From Buchnera aphidicola (Chaetogeoica yunlongensis) (lineage in GTDB: Bacteria; Pseudomonadota; Gammaproteobacteria; Enterobacterales; Enterobacteriaceae), in contig CP139909.1 of the NCBI GenBank assembly GCA_039829965.1, forward strand, positions 1 to 64,000: a stretch of DNA of 64,000 nucleotides, read 5' to 3'. Below the pieces are notes generated by a model, which was not told the DNA's origin, did not search any database, and saw nothing but the letters and a program-made list of their open reading frames with translations. A program made the translations under genes and the position numbers. The stretch's first letter is position 1, and every line of letters starts with the position of its first letter. Positions 48,074 through 58,403 of this stretch are shown one piece after another.

Positions 48074-48457
48074 TTATAGCCTTATACTAGTAATAAACGA
48101 TATTAATATAACTGAAATATTATCAAGTCCCCATAGAATTAGTGATAATAAAATAGTCACTATGATGACAGTTAAAGTAATATTAAATGTTTCTTTTAAA
48201 TTAGGCCATGTAATTGATTTAATTTCATGTATTGATTCTTTAGCTAAATTTATAAAAAATTTTCCGGTTTGAGTAGATAAAAATATTCCTATTATTAATA
48301 AAATTGAGCTAGTTAGAATTATGTTATAATAATAATTAGAATATTTGAAATAAAATATGTATTTTAAAATAAGTATTATTACTAGTATACTTAAAATTGA
48401 CCATTTTATTATTTCTAATTTTTTATTTTTTTTTTTTAATTTTTTTTTTTTAATCAT
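48074..48457 (-). CDS. secE: Preprotein translocase subunit SecE
   Basis: Small membrane subunit of the SecYEG channel. The 127 residues equal E. coli's length. It has three hydrophobic helices; the third follows the conserved amphipathic [24 protein letters not shown] segment. The N-terminus is encoded by two A12 runs (T12 on the plus strand at 48426-48437 and 48440-48451), giving [11 protein letters not shown]. They are in frame but slippage-prone. Confidence 0.96.
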   Translation of the reverse strand: MIKKKKLKKKNKKLEIIKWSILSILVIILILKYIFYFKYSNYYYNIILTSSILLIIGIFLSTQTGKFFINLAKESIHEIKSITWPNLKETFNITLTVIIVTILLSLILWGLDNISVILISFITSIRL

Positions 48458-48844
48458 ATATTATCCAAAAAATATTAATTAAAATAGATTATTTAACATA
48501 GTAAGATTTTTAATGGTTTTAATATTTACATTTAATATAATATTTATACGTATAAACGATTAAATATTATATTTTTTTACATGAAAAAATTTTAAATCAT
48601 GTTTTTTAATAAGTTAAATAAAATTTAAATAAAATAAGTTAGTAGATTGTATTTTAAATGAGTAAATATTATTTATTTTGTTAGTTATTTTAGATTGGTT
48701 ATAGTTTTATATTATATATTAATATGATATAAGACTGAAAGTATATTTATTTTAGATGAATTAAAGTAATTTGATGTAGATTTTTAAATAAATTGTTTGT
48801 AGTTTTTTTAGAATTACATTTTTCTTGTTAAATTTTCAATTTTA
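48458..48844. other. A/T-rich spacer where tufB stands in E. coli
   Basis: About 390 bp between secE and the tRNA-Thr(GGU) gene. In E. coli the tRNA cluster is followed by tufB and then secE-nusG. I see no remnant of EF-Tu coding sequence here, no open frame and no stable hairpin. Confidence 0.65.
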
Positions 48845-48918
48845 TGCTGACACCCAGAGTTGAACTGAGAACCTCACCCATACCAAGGGTGTGCTCTACC
48901 CAGTTGAGCTATATCAGC
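48845..48918 (-). tRNA. thrT: tRNA-Thr (anticodon GGU)
   Basis: A 74-nt cloverleaf on the minus strand. The anticodon stem CACCC/GGGTG encloses loop TTGGTAT; the acceptor stem GCTGATA pairs with TGTCAGC, allowing a G-T pair. It corresponds to E. coli thrT, last of the thrU-tyrU-glyT-thrT cluster. No CCA is encoded. Confidence 0.95.
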
Positions 48919-48931
48919 TAAATTTTATTAA

Positions 48932-49003
<72 letters not shown>

Positions 49004-49057
49004 GATTTTTGAAACATTTAGTTATTTTTAATTTAGGTATTATTAATCATTTTTTGT

Positions 49058-49140
49058 TGGTGGGAGAAGGATTCGAACCTTCGAAGTCTATAGACGGCAG
49101 ATTTACAGTCTGCTCCCTTTAACCACTCGGGAATCCCACC
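49058..49140 (-). tRNA. tyrU: tRNA-Tyr (anticodon GUA)
   Basis: An 83-nt class II tRNA with a long variable arm on the minus strand. Acceptor GGTGGGA/TCCCACC, anticodon loop CTGTAAA. It corresponds to E. coli tyrU. No CCA is encoded. Confidence 0.95.
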
Positions 49141-49178
49141 TTTGTATTATTTATATAGACAGAAATTAAATATTTGCA

Positions 49179-49251
<73 letters not shown>

Positions 49252-49634
49252 TTATTTAAATAGTATATTACGGATAGATTATGATTTATGCAATAAAAAT
49301 TTATTAATTATTAATAATATTTTAATAAAAGCATAAAAAAATATATTATAAATTTTATTTGTAATGTATTAAATGGGTATTATATAAAATATTTTAAATT
49401 AATAACATTTTTAAATATATTAGTTTTAATTCCAATATTGTGTTAAATAATAGTATTTTATTGTTGTGTGTATTATTTAAATAAAAAATTATAATTTTTA
49501 GAATGTTATCACAAAATAGATTTAAGTTATAACATATTTGTATATTATTTTGTCTTTTGAAATTATAGATGATTTGGAAGTAATGTTTATTATAAGATTT
49601 ATTCAGTTATTAAATATGTTTTTTAGTTAAATGT
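49252..49634. other. A/T-rich spacer between the tRNA cluster and murB
   Basis: About 380 bp with no open frame, RNA gene or clear hairpin. It must hold the tRNA-operon promoter; I can point only to a TATACT close to the tRNA-Thr(UGU) 5' end. birA and coaA, near murB in E. coli, are absent. Confidence 0.6.
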
Positions 49635-50642
49635 CTACTTTATTATATTTACTTCTGGTTTTAGAATAATATCAAATTTTTTTTTTACATAATATACAAT
49701 TATGTTAGCTAATGTTATTATTTCATTTGCTGTTGCTAAGTTGTTTTTATTAATGAGAACTAAAGAATTTTTTTTATATATTCTAGCATATCCAATTGAT
49801 AATTTTTTTAATCGGCATTGGTTAATTAACCATCCTGCAGATAATTTTATAGTTCCATTTTTTTGAGGATAATAAGGAAGATTATGATATTGTTGAATAA
49901 GTTTTTTTGCGTATTTTGAATTAACTATAGGATTTTTAAAGAAGCTTCCCGCATTTCCTATTTTATTTGGATTAGGTAATTTTTTTTTTCTTATTTTGCA
50001 AATTTGATAAAAAATTTTTTGCGGAGTAATATTGTTTTTATAGTGTGGTAAATTGAATTTTAAATATGATAGATTTGGAATCCAATTTTTTGATAATTTT
50101 ATTCCTACAGAATAAATAATATGATTATGGTTGTATTTTTTTGTAAAGATACTATTTCTGTAATTAAAACAACATTTGTTTTTGTAGACACGAATGATCT
50201 TAGAATTATTTAAAGATAACAGATCTACGTAATCACATATATCTTTAAATTCTATTCCATATGCGCCTATATTTTGAATGGGCGCTGATCCTACAGATCC
50301 TGGTATTAAGGCTAAATTTTCTAACCCATAAATTTTTTTTTGCATGGTGTATTTTATTAATGAGTGCCATTTCACTCCTCCCTTTACATTTAAAAGCCAA
50401 TGTTTTTTTTGTTCTTCAATAGTAATTCCAGTAATTTTATTAATAGCTACTATTCCATTATAGTTTTTTAGGAATAAAACATTACTCCCTTCTCCTAACA
50501 ATATAAATTTTATGTTACGTTTTTTGCATGTTTTCCATATTTTTATGAGTGATGTTTTATTTTTAACAATGATTATTTTTTTTGCAAATAAGTTTATTTT
50601 AAATGTATGAAAGAATTTTAAGGATTGATTATAGGGTTTCAT
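49635..50642 (-). CDS. murB: UDP-N-acetylenolpyruvoylglucosamine reductase
   Basis: FAD- and NADPH-dependent enzyme that makes UDP-MurNAc for peptidoglycan. The 335 residues compare with 342 in E. coli. The FAD-binding region (LGEGSNVLF, GLENLALIPGSVGSAPIQNIGAYGIE), the catalytic serine context (GNAGSFFKNP), SAGWLINQC and the final LKPEVNII with catalytic glutamate are present. With glmSU and uppP it shows that peptidoglycan precursor synthesis is retained. Confidence 0.97.
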   Translation of the reverse strand: MKPYNQSLKFFHTFKINLFAKKIIIVKNKTSLIKIWKTCKKRNIKFILLGEGSNVLFLKNYNGIVAINKITGITIEEQKKHWLLNVKGGVKWHSLIKYTMQKKIYGLENLALIPGSVGSAPIQNIGAYGIEFKDICDYVDLLSLNNSKIIRVYKNKCCFNYRNSIFTKKYNHNHIIYSVGIKLSKNWIPNLSYLKFNLPHYKNNITPQKIFYQICKIRKKKLPNPNKIGNAGSFFKNPIVNSKYAKKLIQQYHNLPYYPQKNGTIKLSAGWLINQCRLKKLSIGYARIYKKNSLVLINKNNLATANEIITLANIIVYYVKKKFDIILKPEVNIIK

Positions 50643-50824
50643 GTATGTAGAAATGTATTGTTTTTATTTATATCATGAAAATTTTAATTTTTTTTATTTT
50701 GCATGGTTATGTATTTACAATTAATATTGTTAATATATATACTATCATGTATTTTAAAAAGATAAATTTTAAATTTATTAATTATTCTAAATTATTCGTT
50801 GTATACCAATTTAAGGATAATACT

Positions 50825-51724
50825 ATGAAATTAGTATATACGGATTATCATGAAACATTAAACCAATATTTAATGAATATTCGTGAAACAGTAAGTGTTT
50901 CTTTTGAATTTTTTCCTCCCAATAAAAAAGTTTGGGAAGTTAATTTATGGAATTCTATTGATCAATTAAAGTTATTTAGTCCTAAATTTTTTTCGGTCAC
51001 TTGTGGAACTAGTCATTCAGAAGTGCAGATGGATACGTATAATACAGTAAAGAAAGTTAAAGAATATACAGGTATTGATACTGTGCCTCATTTAACGTGT
51101 GCTAATTATACTCTAGATCAGTTAAAGTACATAGCTAAAAAGTATTGGAATAGTGGAATTCGTAGTATTTTAGCATTACGTGGAGATGTTATAGATTCAA
51201 AGTTACAGAAGAATAAAATGTATGCAGTAGATTTAGTGAACTTATTAAAATCGGTAGCTGATTTTAAAATTTTTGTAGCAGCATATCCAGAAACTCATCC
51301 AGAATCAACGCATTTTAAAAATGATATAAAAAATTTAAAAAAGAAAATGGATGCAGGTGCATCTTGTGCTATAACTCAGTTTTTTTTTAACATTAATCAT
51401 TTTTTGAAATTTAGAGATTTGTGTGCAAAAAATAATATTGTTATGGATATAATTCCTGGTATATTTCCTATAGTTAATTTTAAGCAATTACTTAAGTTTT
51501 CTAGTATGAGTAATGTAAACATTCCTAATTGGTTAAATTATCTTTTTGACGAAGTTAAGAGTGATTTTAGTATGAGTAAAATTATTGGTGCTAGTATAGC
51601 AATGGATATGGTTAAAGTGTTATATAGTGAGGGAATAAGAAATTTTCATTTTTATACTTTGAATCGCGCAGACATTTCTTGTGCTTTATGTCATGTTTTA
51701 GGTATAAAATCCATTAAGGTTTAG
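50825..51724 (+). CDS. metF: 5,10-methylenetetrahydrofolate reductase
   Basis: FAD enzyme that produces the methyl-tetrahydrofolate used by MetE. The ATG at 50825 (MKLVYTDYHETLNQYL) is chosen over an upstream in-frame ATG at 50675, because AAGGA lies about 8 bp ahead and family alignment starts there; the product is 299 residues (E. coli 296). SVSFEFFPP (catalytic glutamate), LALRGDV and FHFYTLNRADISCALCHVLG are conserved. It is divergent from murB. Confidence 0.96.
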   Translation: MKLVYTDYHETLNQYLMNIRETVSVSFEFFPPNKKVWEVNLWNSIDQLKLFSPKFFSVTCGTSHSEVQMDTYNTVKKVKEYTGIDTVPHLTCANYTLDQLKYIAKKYWNSGIRSILALRGDVIDSKLQKNKMYAVDLVNLLKSVADFKIFVAAYPETHPESTHFKNDIKNLKKKMDAGASCAITQFFFNINHFLKFRDLCAKNNIVMDIIPGIFPIVNFKQLLKFSSMSNVNIPNWLNYLFDEVKSDFSMSKIIGASIAMDMVKVLYSEGIRNFHFYTLNRADISCALCHVLGIKSIKV

Positions 51725-51885
51725 CATTAATGTTTAAAAATTTTTTTATGACATTTTTTAGATAGTTGTCTAAATATTTATATTGTATAATTATATAAAT
51801 GTTAATATTAGTTGATATTTAAAATCTATTATTTAATATATTATTTTAACATTAATGTAGTTAAAAGCATGGAATATTATTAATT

Positions 51886-53106
51886 ATGTATAATAAAGTT
51901 ATTAAAAAAGTGGTGTTAGCTTATTCAGGAGGATTAGATACATCAGTTATCATTCCTTGGATAAAAGAAAATTACAAAGCAGAAGTAATAGCTTTTGTAG
52001 CCGATATTGGACAAAACAAAAATGATCTAGAAAACATTAAAGAAAAAGCATTAAATTCTGGTGCATCAAAATGTGTAATTCAAGATTTAAGAGAGGACTT
52101 TGTAAGAGATTATGTGTATCCTATTTTAAAATCTGGTGCGGTATATGAAGGGCAGTATCTTTTAGGTACTGCTTTAGCACGGCCTATCATTGCTAAATCT
52201 CAAGTTAAACTAGCTCTTAAATTAAATGCTGATGCTGTTTGTCACGGTGCGACTGGAAAGGGTAATGATCAGATTAGATTTGAAATGGTTTATGCAGCAT
52301 TAGCTCCACAATTAAAAGTTATTGCTCCTTGGAGAGAATGGAAATTTCGTTCTCGAAAAGAATTATTTATTTATTTAAGAAAAAAAAATATTAGTACTAC
52401 AGCATCTTTGGATAAAATTTATAGTAGAGATGAAAATGTATGGCATATTTCGACTGAAGGGGGAATATTAGAAGATTTATGGAATAAACCAACAAAAGAT
52501 TGCTGGACGTGGACTGTAGATCCTAAACAAGCATCTGATGTCTCTGAAATAGTTTCTATAAAAATTAAAGATGGTTGTGCTATATCGGTAAATAATAAGG
52601 TTATGACGCCTTTAAAGTGTTTAGAAAAATTAAATATATTAGGAAAGAAACATGGTATAGGTCGTTTAGACATTGTTGAGAACAGATTAGTTGGTATAAA
52701 ATCAAGAGGATGTTATGAAACTCCTGGAGGAACTATTTTGACAAAAGCTTTGCGTGCTATTGAACAATTAGTATTAGATAGAGATAGTTTTAAGTGGAGA
52801 CAACAGATTGCATTAGAAATGTCGTATGTTGTTTATAATGGAAATTGGTTTAGTCCTATTAGAAAATCTTTGCAAGCTGCTTGTGAAGAATTAGTAAAAG
52901 GAATGAATGGTACTATTGTTTTAGAATTATATAAAGGGACTGTTACTGCTATTCAAAAGTTTTCTCCAAATTCTTTATATTCTAAAGAATTTGCTACATT
53001 TAATGAAGATAATATTTATAATCAATCAGATGCTGGTGGTTTTATTAAGTTATATTCTTTATCTTCTAAAATTAGATCAATAAAAAAATGTAAGAATATT
53101 AATTAA
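51886..53106 (+). CDS. argG: Argininosuccinate synthase
   Basis: Joins citrulline and aspartate with ATP, the penultimate step of arginine synthesis. At 406 residues it is the common ~400-residue form and not the longer E. coli form. The ATP loop AYSGGLDTSV, GATGKGNDQIRFE and GGTILTKALRAIE are intact. argE, argC and argB are missing between metF and argG, so citrulline must come from imported ornithine or another source. Confidence 0.97.
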   Translation: MYNKVIKKVVLAYSGGLDTSVIIPWIKENYKAEVIAFVADIGQNKNDLENIKEKALNSGASKCVIQDLREDFVRDYVYPILKSGAVYEGQYLLGTALARPIIAKSQVKLALKLNADAVCHGATGKGNDQIRFEMVYAALAPQLKVIAPWREWKFRSRKELFIYLRKKNISTTASLDKIYSRDENVWHISTEGGILEDLWNKPTKDCWTWTVDPKQASDVSEIVSIKIKDGCAISVNNKVMTPLKCLEKLNILGKKHGIGRLDIVENRLVGIKSRGCYETPGGTILTKALRAIEQLVLDRDSFKWRQQIALEMSYVVYNGNWFSPIRKSLQAACEELVKGMNGTIVLELYKGTVTAIQKFSPNSLYSKEFATFNEDNIYNQSDAGGFIKLYSLSSKIRSIKKCKNIN

Positions 53107-53205
53107 TAATGATATTTTATATTTAATTATGGTTTTGTGAGTATTTTAAAAAATACAAGTAGAAAATATATATTTTGTTTTAAAGTAATAACTTTGGAGA
53201 ATTTT

Positions 53206-54582
53206 ATGAAATTATGGGGAGGTAGATTTATTTCTGATTCTAATCCATTTTTTAAAAAATTCAATAGTTCAATTAATATTGATTTTAGATTAGCAGAACA
53301 AGACATTTTAGGATCAATATCTTGGTCAGGTGCTTTATTTAAGTCAGGGATACTGAATTATGATGAGTATAAAAAAATAAAGGATGCACTGTGTGTTTTA
53401 TTGTGTAATGTTAAACAGGATCCTGAATTAGTTTTAAAAAGTAATTCAGAAGATATTCATAGTTGGGTAGAAGAACAATTAATTAATATGTTAGGAGATT
53501 TAGGTAAAAAATTACATACAGGTAGAAGTAGAAATGATCAAGTATCTACAGATTTAAAATTATGGTGTAAACAGAAATTAAAATGTTTATTTAAAAATAT
53601 TTTTGATTTTAAAGTTGAGTTAATTAAACTTTCAGAAAGAACTCAACACATAATTATGCCTGGATACACTCATTTGCAGTGCGCACAACCTATTACTTTT
53701 TCTTTTTGGTGTTTAGCATATTTAGAAATGATAAAAAGAGATGAATGTCGTTTAAATGATGCGTTAAAAAGATTAGATAGTTGTCCTTTAGGATCTGGAG
53801 CATTATCTGGAAATGCTTGGAATATTAACAGAGAAGATTTGGCAAAAGATATGGGGTTTAGATCTTCTACCAATAATAGTTTAGATAGTGTTTCGGATAG
53901 AGATTATGTAGTGGAATTAGTTTCTGTTGCATCAATTAGTATGATGCATTTATCACGGTTTTCTGAAGATTTAATTTTTTTTAATTCATCGGAATTAAAA
54001 TTTATAGAATTATCAGATTGTGTTACTTCTGGTTCTTCTTTGATGCCACAAAAGAAAAATCCTGATTCATTGGAATTAATTAGGTCTAAATCGGGACTAG
54101 TATTTGGATGTTTGATTAGAATTTTAGTAATTTTAAAGGGATTACCATTATCATATAATAAAGATATGCAAGAAGATAAAGAGGGTTTATTTGATACTCT
54201 TGATACTTGGGAAGAATGTTTGTGTATGGCATCTTTAATTTTAAAAGATCTGTGTGTCAATTATTCTAATTGTTGGTATTCTTTAAAAACGAGTTATTCT
54301 AACGCTACTGAATTAGCTGATTATTTAGTGAAGAAAGGAATTAATTTTAGAGATTCTCATTATATTACAGGAAAAATAGTATTAGAAGCGTTAACACTAA
54401 AATTGCCGTTAGAAAAATTAAATTTATCTGTATTCAAAAAATATAGCAAACATATTGATATGGATGTATACGATGCATTGGATGTAATATCTTTACTTAA
54501 AAAAAGGATATCTAAAGGGGGTGTTGCTCCGAGGGTAGTTTCTCAGGCTATAATTGATGAAAAAATGAGTTTAAATATATAA
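53206..54582 (+). CDS. argH: Argininosuccinate lyase
   Basis: Last step of arginine synthesis, releasing fumarate. The ATG at 53206 ([20 protein letters not shown]) follows GGAGA with good spacing and gives 458 residues, against 457 in E. coli; an in-frame start at 53137 would add unmatched residues. [31 protein letters not shown] and the signature [12 protein letters not shown] are intact. Confidence 0.97.
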   Translation: MKLWGGRFISDSNPFFKKFNSSINIDFRLAEQDILGSISWSGALFKSGILNYDEYKKIKDALCVLLCNVKQDPELVLKSNSEDIHSWVEEQLINMLGDLGKKLHTGRSRNDQVSTDLKLWCKQKLKCLFKNIFDFKVELIKLSERTQHIIMPGYTHLQCAQPITFSFWCLAYLEMIKRDECRLNDALKRLDSCPLGSGALSGNAWNINREDLAKDMGFRSSTNNSLDSVSDRDYVVELVSVASISMMHLSRFSEDLIFFNSSELKFIELSDCVTSGSSLMPQKKNPDSLELIRSKSGLVFGCLIRILVILKGLPLSYNKDMQEDKEGLFDTLDTWEECLCMASLILKDLCVNYSNCWYSLKTSYSNATELADYLVKKGINFRDSHYITGKIVLEALTLKLPLEKLNLSVFKKYSKHIDMDVYDALDVISLLKKRISKGGVAPRVVSQAIIDEKMSLNI

Positions 54583-54734
54583 GTATTTGTTTTTAATGAG
54601 TTTTTGAAGAATATATGGTATGTTTTTGTTTATAATTAATTTTATTATAAATTATATTTTTGTATTTTTGTATTTGAGTTAATTTAACATGATTTTAAGT
54701 TTTTATCATTATATTTATATAGGAAATTATTATT

Positions 54735-55184
54735 TTGTTGGATATTATTTTAAAATTTTTTTATGATCATATGTTTTTAAGTGTTTCATGGTGCATATCT
54801 TTGTTATTAATGCTATTTTTTGTGGTTAAAGATATGTTTTTTAATGTCAAGTTTATTACCGCATTAGAATTGATAAGTTTTATTAATACAAAAAAAACTA
54901 TTTTGATTATAGATGCACGTGATTCTAAAAAATTTTCTTCTGGTAGAATTATTAATTCTATTAATATATCTTATGATCATGTAAAATCAGATTTTTATGT
55001 AAAAAAATTAAAAGAATATATAAATTTTCCAGTGATTTTAGTTTTTGAAAATAATAGTGAAATAAATAAAAATTATGTTTATTTTATAAGATCTATTGGA
55101 TGTCAGGATATTTATGTATTAAAACATGGTATGGTGGGTTGGTTATCTAATGATAATCCAGTAGTGTTATCTACAGATGATTAA
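54735..55184 (+). CDS. yibN: Membrane-anchored rhodanese-like protein (YibN), catalytic cysteine missing
   Basis: The 149 residues, with a TTG start 10 bp after AGGA, have an N-terminal membrane helix (WCISLLLMLFFVVKD) and a single rhodanese domain (ITALELISFINTKK, LIIDARDSKKFSSGRIINSINI, VYVLKHGMVGW-like end). In active rhodaneses the loop after PVILVF holds the catalytic cysteine; here it reads ENNSEINKNY with no cysteine. It matches E. coli YibN in length and layout. Its role is unknown; it may bind rather than transfer sulfur. grxC, secB and gpsA, between yibN and cysE in E. coli, are missing. Confidence 0.85.
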   Translation: MLDIILKFFYDHMFLSVSWCISLLLMLFFVVKDMFFNVKFITALELISFINTKKTILIIDARDSKKFSSGRIINSINISYDHVKSDFYVKKLKEYINFPVILVFENNSEINKNYVYFIRSIGCQDIYVLKHGMVGWLSNDNPVVLSTDD

Positions 55185-55192
55185 CATTTTTA

Positions 55193-55224
55193 GTAATAAT
55201 TTTAATTATTACAGTAATTTTTTT
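55193..55224 (+). terminator. Weak terminator after yibN
   Basis: GTAATAAT (55193-55200), TTTA loop, ATTATTAC (55205-55212), then AGTAATTTTTTTA with a T7 run. The stem is mostly A/T, so confidence is low. Confidence 0.4.
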
Positions 55225-55364
55225 AAACGAATAAAATAAATAATTTAGTTAAAATTTAATAAAATTTTTGAATTTGTATATATTTTTATATTATTAGATT
55301 TACATTAGATTATATAAACAGAATTAATTTTTTGTTATAAATAGTTTATTTTTTGGGGATAATA

Positions 55365-56126
55365 ATGTTATCTGAAGAAATCGAGATAATATGGAATCAA
55401 ATTATTTCTGAAGTTGAAATATTAGTTAATAAAGATACTGAATTAACTGGATTTTATCATGCTTATATATTACAACATAAAACTTTTGATATGGCATTAA
55501 GTTATATTTTATCAAGTAAATTATCGAATAAATATATATCTCAAGTGACTATTAGAGATATTTTTAATGAAATATATTCTGTTTGTAATGATATTTTATT
55601 TTTTGCAATAAAAGATATTCAAGCAGTCTGTAATAAAAATTCAGAAATCAAATACTATTTTGTACCACTGTTATATTTAAAAAGTTTTCATGCATTACAG
55701 ATATATAGAATTAGTAATTTTCTTTGGTATAACGGGAAAAAATCATTAGCATTATATTTTCAAAATGCAATTTCATCTCTTTTTTCTGTAAATATTCATC
55801 CTGCTGCTAAAATTGGACATGGAATAGTTTTAGAGTATGGAACTAATATATGTATTGGAAGTACGTCTATTATAGAAAATAATGTGTTTATTGCTCAGTG
55901 TGTAACTCTAGGAAGGACAGAAAAAGATAGTAGAGGTGTTGTTCAGCATCCTAAAGTGTGTGAAGGAGTTATAATAGGTGCTAATTCTATGATTTTAGGA
56001 AATATTACTATCGGTACGAAAACAAATATTCAAGCTGGATCTTTGATATTGACATCCGTTCCTGATAATTCAGTAGTTTGCGGAATTCCAGCAACGATAA
56101 TTAGTAAAAAACATGAAAAAAATTAA
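55365..56126 (+). CDS. cysE: Serine acetyltransferase homologue with altered active site
   Basis: By homology it makes O-acetylserine for cysteine synthesis. The ATG at 55365 (MLSEEIEIIWNQIISEVEIL) follows GGGGAT. Its 253 residues align with E. coli CysE without gaps to about residue 183. PLLYLKSFHALQIYRI, IHPAAKIGHGI and a left-handed beta-helix end are clear. However, E. coli D92, D143, D157 and H158 are N92, N143, E157 and Y158 here; only the H193 equivalent remains (QHPK). The E. coli C-terminal tail that docks into CysK is absent. Loss of the D143-H158 pair makes ordinary catalysis doubtful. Confidence 0.92.
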   Translation: MLSEEIEIIWNQIISEVEILVNKDTELTGFYHAYILQHKTFDMALSYILSSKLSNKYISQVTIRDIFNEIYSVCNDILFFAIKDIQAVCNKNSEIKYYFVPLLYLKSFHALQIYRISNFLWYNGKKSLALYFQNAISSLFSVNIHPAAKIGHGIVLEYGTNICIGSTSIIENNVFIAQCVTLGRTEKDSRGVVQHPKVCEGVIIGANSMILGNITIGTKTNIQAGSLILTSVPDNSVVCGIPATIISKKHEKN

Positions 56127-56269
56127 TTATGGTTGATAATATTTTTTTTAAATAAACGTAGTTTTCAGAGTATTAGTATTAATATTCTAAATAGTTGTTA
56201 ATATAATAAGAATATATAATTTTTTATGTTTGTTTGATTTCTAAATTCGTATTATAAAATTTTAAGTAA

Positions 56270-56295
56270 AAGCTTCCTTTTTTTATAGGAAGCTT
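56270..56295. terminator. Bidirectional terminator between cysE and rpoD
   Basis: AAGCTTCC (56270-56277), 10-nt T-rich loop, GGAAGCTT (56288-56295), between convergent genes. Short T-rich stretches flank it on both strands. Confidence 0.65.
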
Positions 56296-56342
56296 CTTAT
56301 TAATAATAAATATTTTTTTAATTTAAATTTTATATTAAATTA

Positions 56343-58184
56343 TTAATCATCTAGAAAACTACGTAATATTTCTGAACGACTAGGATGTCTTAGTTTTCGT
56401 AAGGCTTTAGCTTCTATTTGACGTATTCTTTCTCGAGTTACATCAAATTGTTTTCCTACTTCTTCAAGAGTATGATCAGTATTCATATCAATTCCGAATC
56501 TCATACGAAGTACTTTTGCTTCTCGTGTAGTTAATCCAGATAATACGTTATTGGTGGCTGATCGGAGACTTTCAGAAGTAGCTGAATCAAGAGGTAATTC
56601 AATGTTTTTGTCTTCTAAAAAATCTCCTAAATGTGAATCATCATCTTCTCCAATAGGTGTTTCCATAGAAATAGGTTCTTTTGCTATTTTTAGTACTTTT
56701 CTAATTTTATCTTCTGGGATTAGCATTCTTTCTGATAGTTCTTCTGGCGTTGGTTCTCTTCCAATTTCTTGTAATATTTGTCTTGAAATTCTGTTAAGTT
56801 TATTTATGGTTTCAATCATATGTACTGGTATTCTTATTGTTCTTGCTTGATCTGCAATAGATCTAGTAATAGCTTGTCTAATCCACCAAGTAGCGTAAGT
56901 AGAAAATTTGTATCCTCTACGATATTCAAATTTATCTACAGCTTTCATGAGTCCAATATTGCCTTCTTGAATTAAGTCTAAAAATTGTAGTCCTCGATTA
57001 GTGTATTTTTTTGCAATTGAGATTACTAGTCTTAAATTTGCTTCTACCATTTCCTTTTTAGCCCTTTTTGCTTTAGCTTCTCCCAGTGACATTCTTTTAT
57101 TAATGTTTTTTACTTGATGGATTGTTAATCCAGTTTTTAGTTCTACTTTTTTTAATTTTTTTAAAGTTTTTTGTATATCTAATTTTATTTCACTAAATTT
57201 TTCAACCCAAGGTTTTTTTATATTTTTTATTATTTTATTCCAAATAAAATTTATATTTGTTGTTAAAAAAAAATTTAAAAATGTTTTTTTAGGAATTGAA
57301 TAATGTTCTATACATAGTTTCATAATATGTTGTTCTTGTATTCTGACTGTTTTTATCATGTTTCTCATATTATTAACTAAATAATCAAATTGTTTAGGTA
57401 CTAGTCTAAATTGTTTAAAAATATCTGATAAGTTTTTTATTTCATTTATAGTATCTTGATGATTTCTATGTTTAGTTTTGATAGTATTACTGGTTATATA
57501 GTATTGTTTTTTTAGTTCAAAAAATTTTTCTTTTGCAAGTTCAGGATCTATAAGAGAATCTTCTCCGTTGTTTTCTTCTAAATCTTCGTCATGATGATTT
57601 TCTGATAATTCTGAACCTATATGATGTGATATAGGTGTGTATATTTCTTCTGAATTAGGATCTATAAAGCCATTAATTAGTTCTGATAATTTAATTTCTC
57701 CTAGTTCTACGCGATTATATTGTTTTAAAAGATAATTAATAGCTTCTGGATATTCAGCAACAGAACATTGTACTTGATTAATTCCTTCTTCAATTCTTTT
57801 AGCAATATCTATTTCTCCTTCACGTGTTAATAATTCTACTGTACCCATCTCACGCATATACATTCTTACTGGATCGGTTGTTCGTCCTAATTCTGATTCT
57901 ACGTGAGAGAGTACTTGTGCTGCTGCTTCTACTATATCTTCATCAGTTTCATTGTTTCTTATTTCATGTAATATAAGATCATCAGCATCTGGTGCTTTTT
58001 CTACTACTTGTATCCCCATATCACTAATCATTTGGATTATGTCTTCTATTTGATCTGAGTTTATTATATCATCTGGTAAATGATCGTTAATTTCAGAATA
58101 GGTTAAATAACCTTGTTCTTTACCATAGGTAACTAGTAGTTTGAGTTTTAACTGTGGATTTTGCTCCATAAGACGATTATCCAT
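56343..58184 (-). CDS. rpoD: RNA polymerase sigma-70 (RpoD)
   Basis: Housekeeping sigma factor. The 613 residues equal E. coli's length. Region 1.1 ([24 protein letters not shown]), 1.2 ([22 protein letters not shown]), 2 ([59 protein letters not shown]) and 4.2 ([30 protein letters not shown]) are intact. The non-conserved region is Lys-rich. It is the last gene of rpsU-dnaG-rpoD, 219 bp after dnaG. Confidence 0.99.
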   Translation of the reverse strand: MDNRLMEQNPQLKLKLLVTYGKEQGYLTYSEINDHLPDDIINSDQIEDIIQMISDMGIQVVEKAPDADDLILHEIRNNETDEDIVEAAAQVLSHVESELGRTTDPVRMYMREMGTVELLTREGEIDIAKRIEEGINQVQCSVAEYPEAINYLLKQYNRVELGEIKLSELINGFIDPNSEEIYTPISHHIGSELSENHHDEDLEENNGEDSLIDPELAKEKFFELKKQYYITSNTIKTKHRNHQDTINEIKNLSDIFKQFRLVPKQFDYLVNNMRNMIKTVRIQEQHIMKLCIEHYSIPKKTFLNFFLTTNINFIWNKIIKNIKKPWVEKFSEIKLDIQKTLKKLKKVELKTGLTIHQVKNINKRMSLGEAKAKRAKKEMVEANLRLVISIAKKYTNRGLQFLDLIQEGNIGLMKAVDKFEYRRGYKFSTYATWWIRQAITRSIADQARTIRIPVHMIETINKLNRISRQILQEIGREPTPEELSERMLIPEDKIRKVLKIAKEPISMETPIGEDDDSHLGDFLEDKNIELPLDSATSESLRSATNNVLSGLTTREAKVLRMRFGIDMNTDHTLEEVGKQFDVTRERIRQIEAKALRKLRHPSRSEILRSFLDD

Positions 58185-58403
58185 ATTGAATAATTAGATT
58201 AAGATTTTAATTATATTAAATCTAGTTATAGCATGAGCATTTAAAAATAATTGAATATAGACTTAATTTTGTTTTCTTAAATATTTTGTAAAATTATAAA
58301 ATAGTTTTATTTAATTTTATAAAATATTTATATTTTTAATGTTAGAGTGGTTTATATAGTTTATGTTTAAATTTATAGTTTAATATGAAATGAAGAAATA
58401 TAT

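Noticed and set aside
50675..50824. A 50-residue hydrophobic N-terminal extension of MetF
   Set aside because: MetF is cytosolic; alignment and a good AAGGA site support the ATG at 50825.
53904..54260. A 118-codon open frame on the minus strand
   Set aside because: Entirely antisense to argH, whose frame is strongly conserved.
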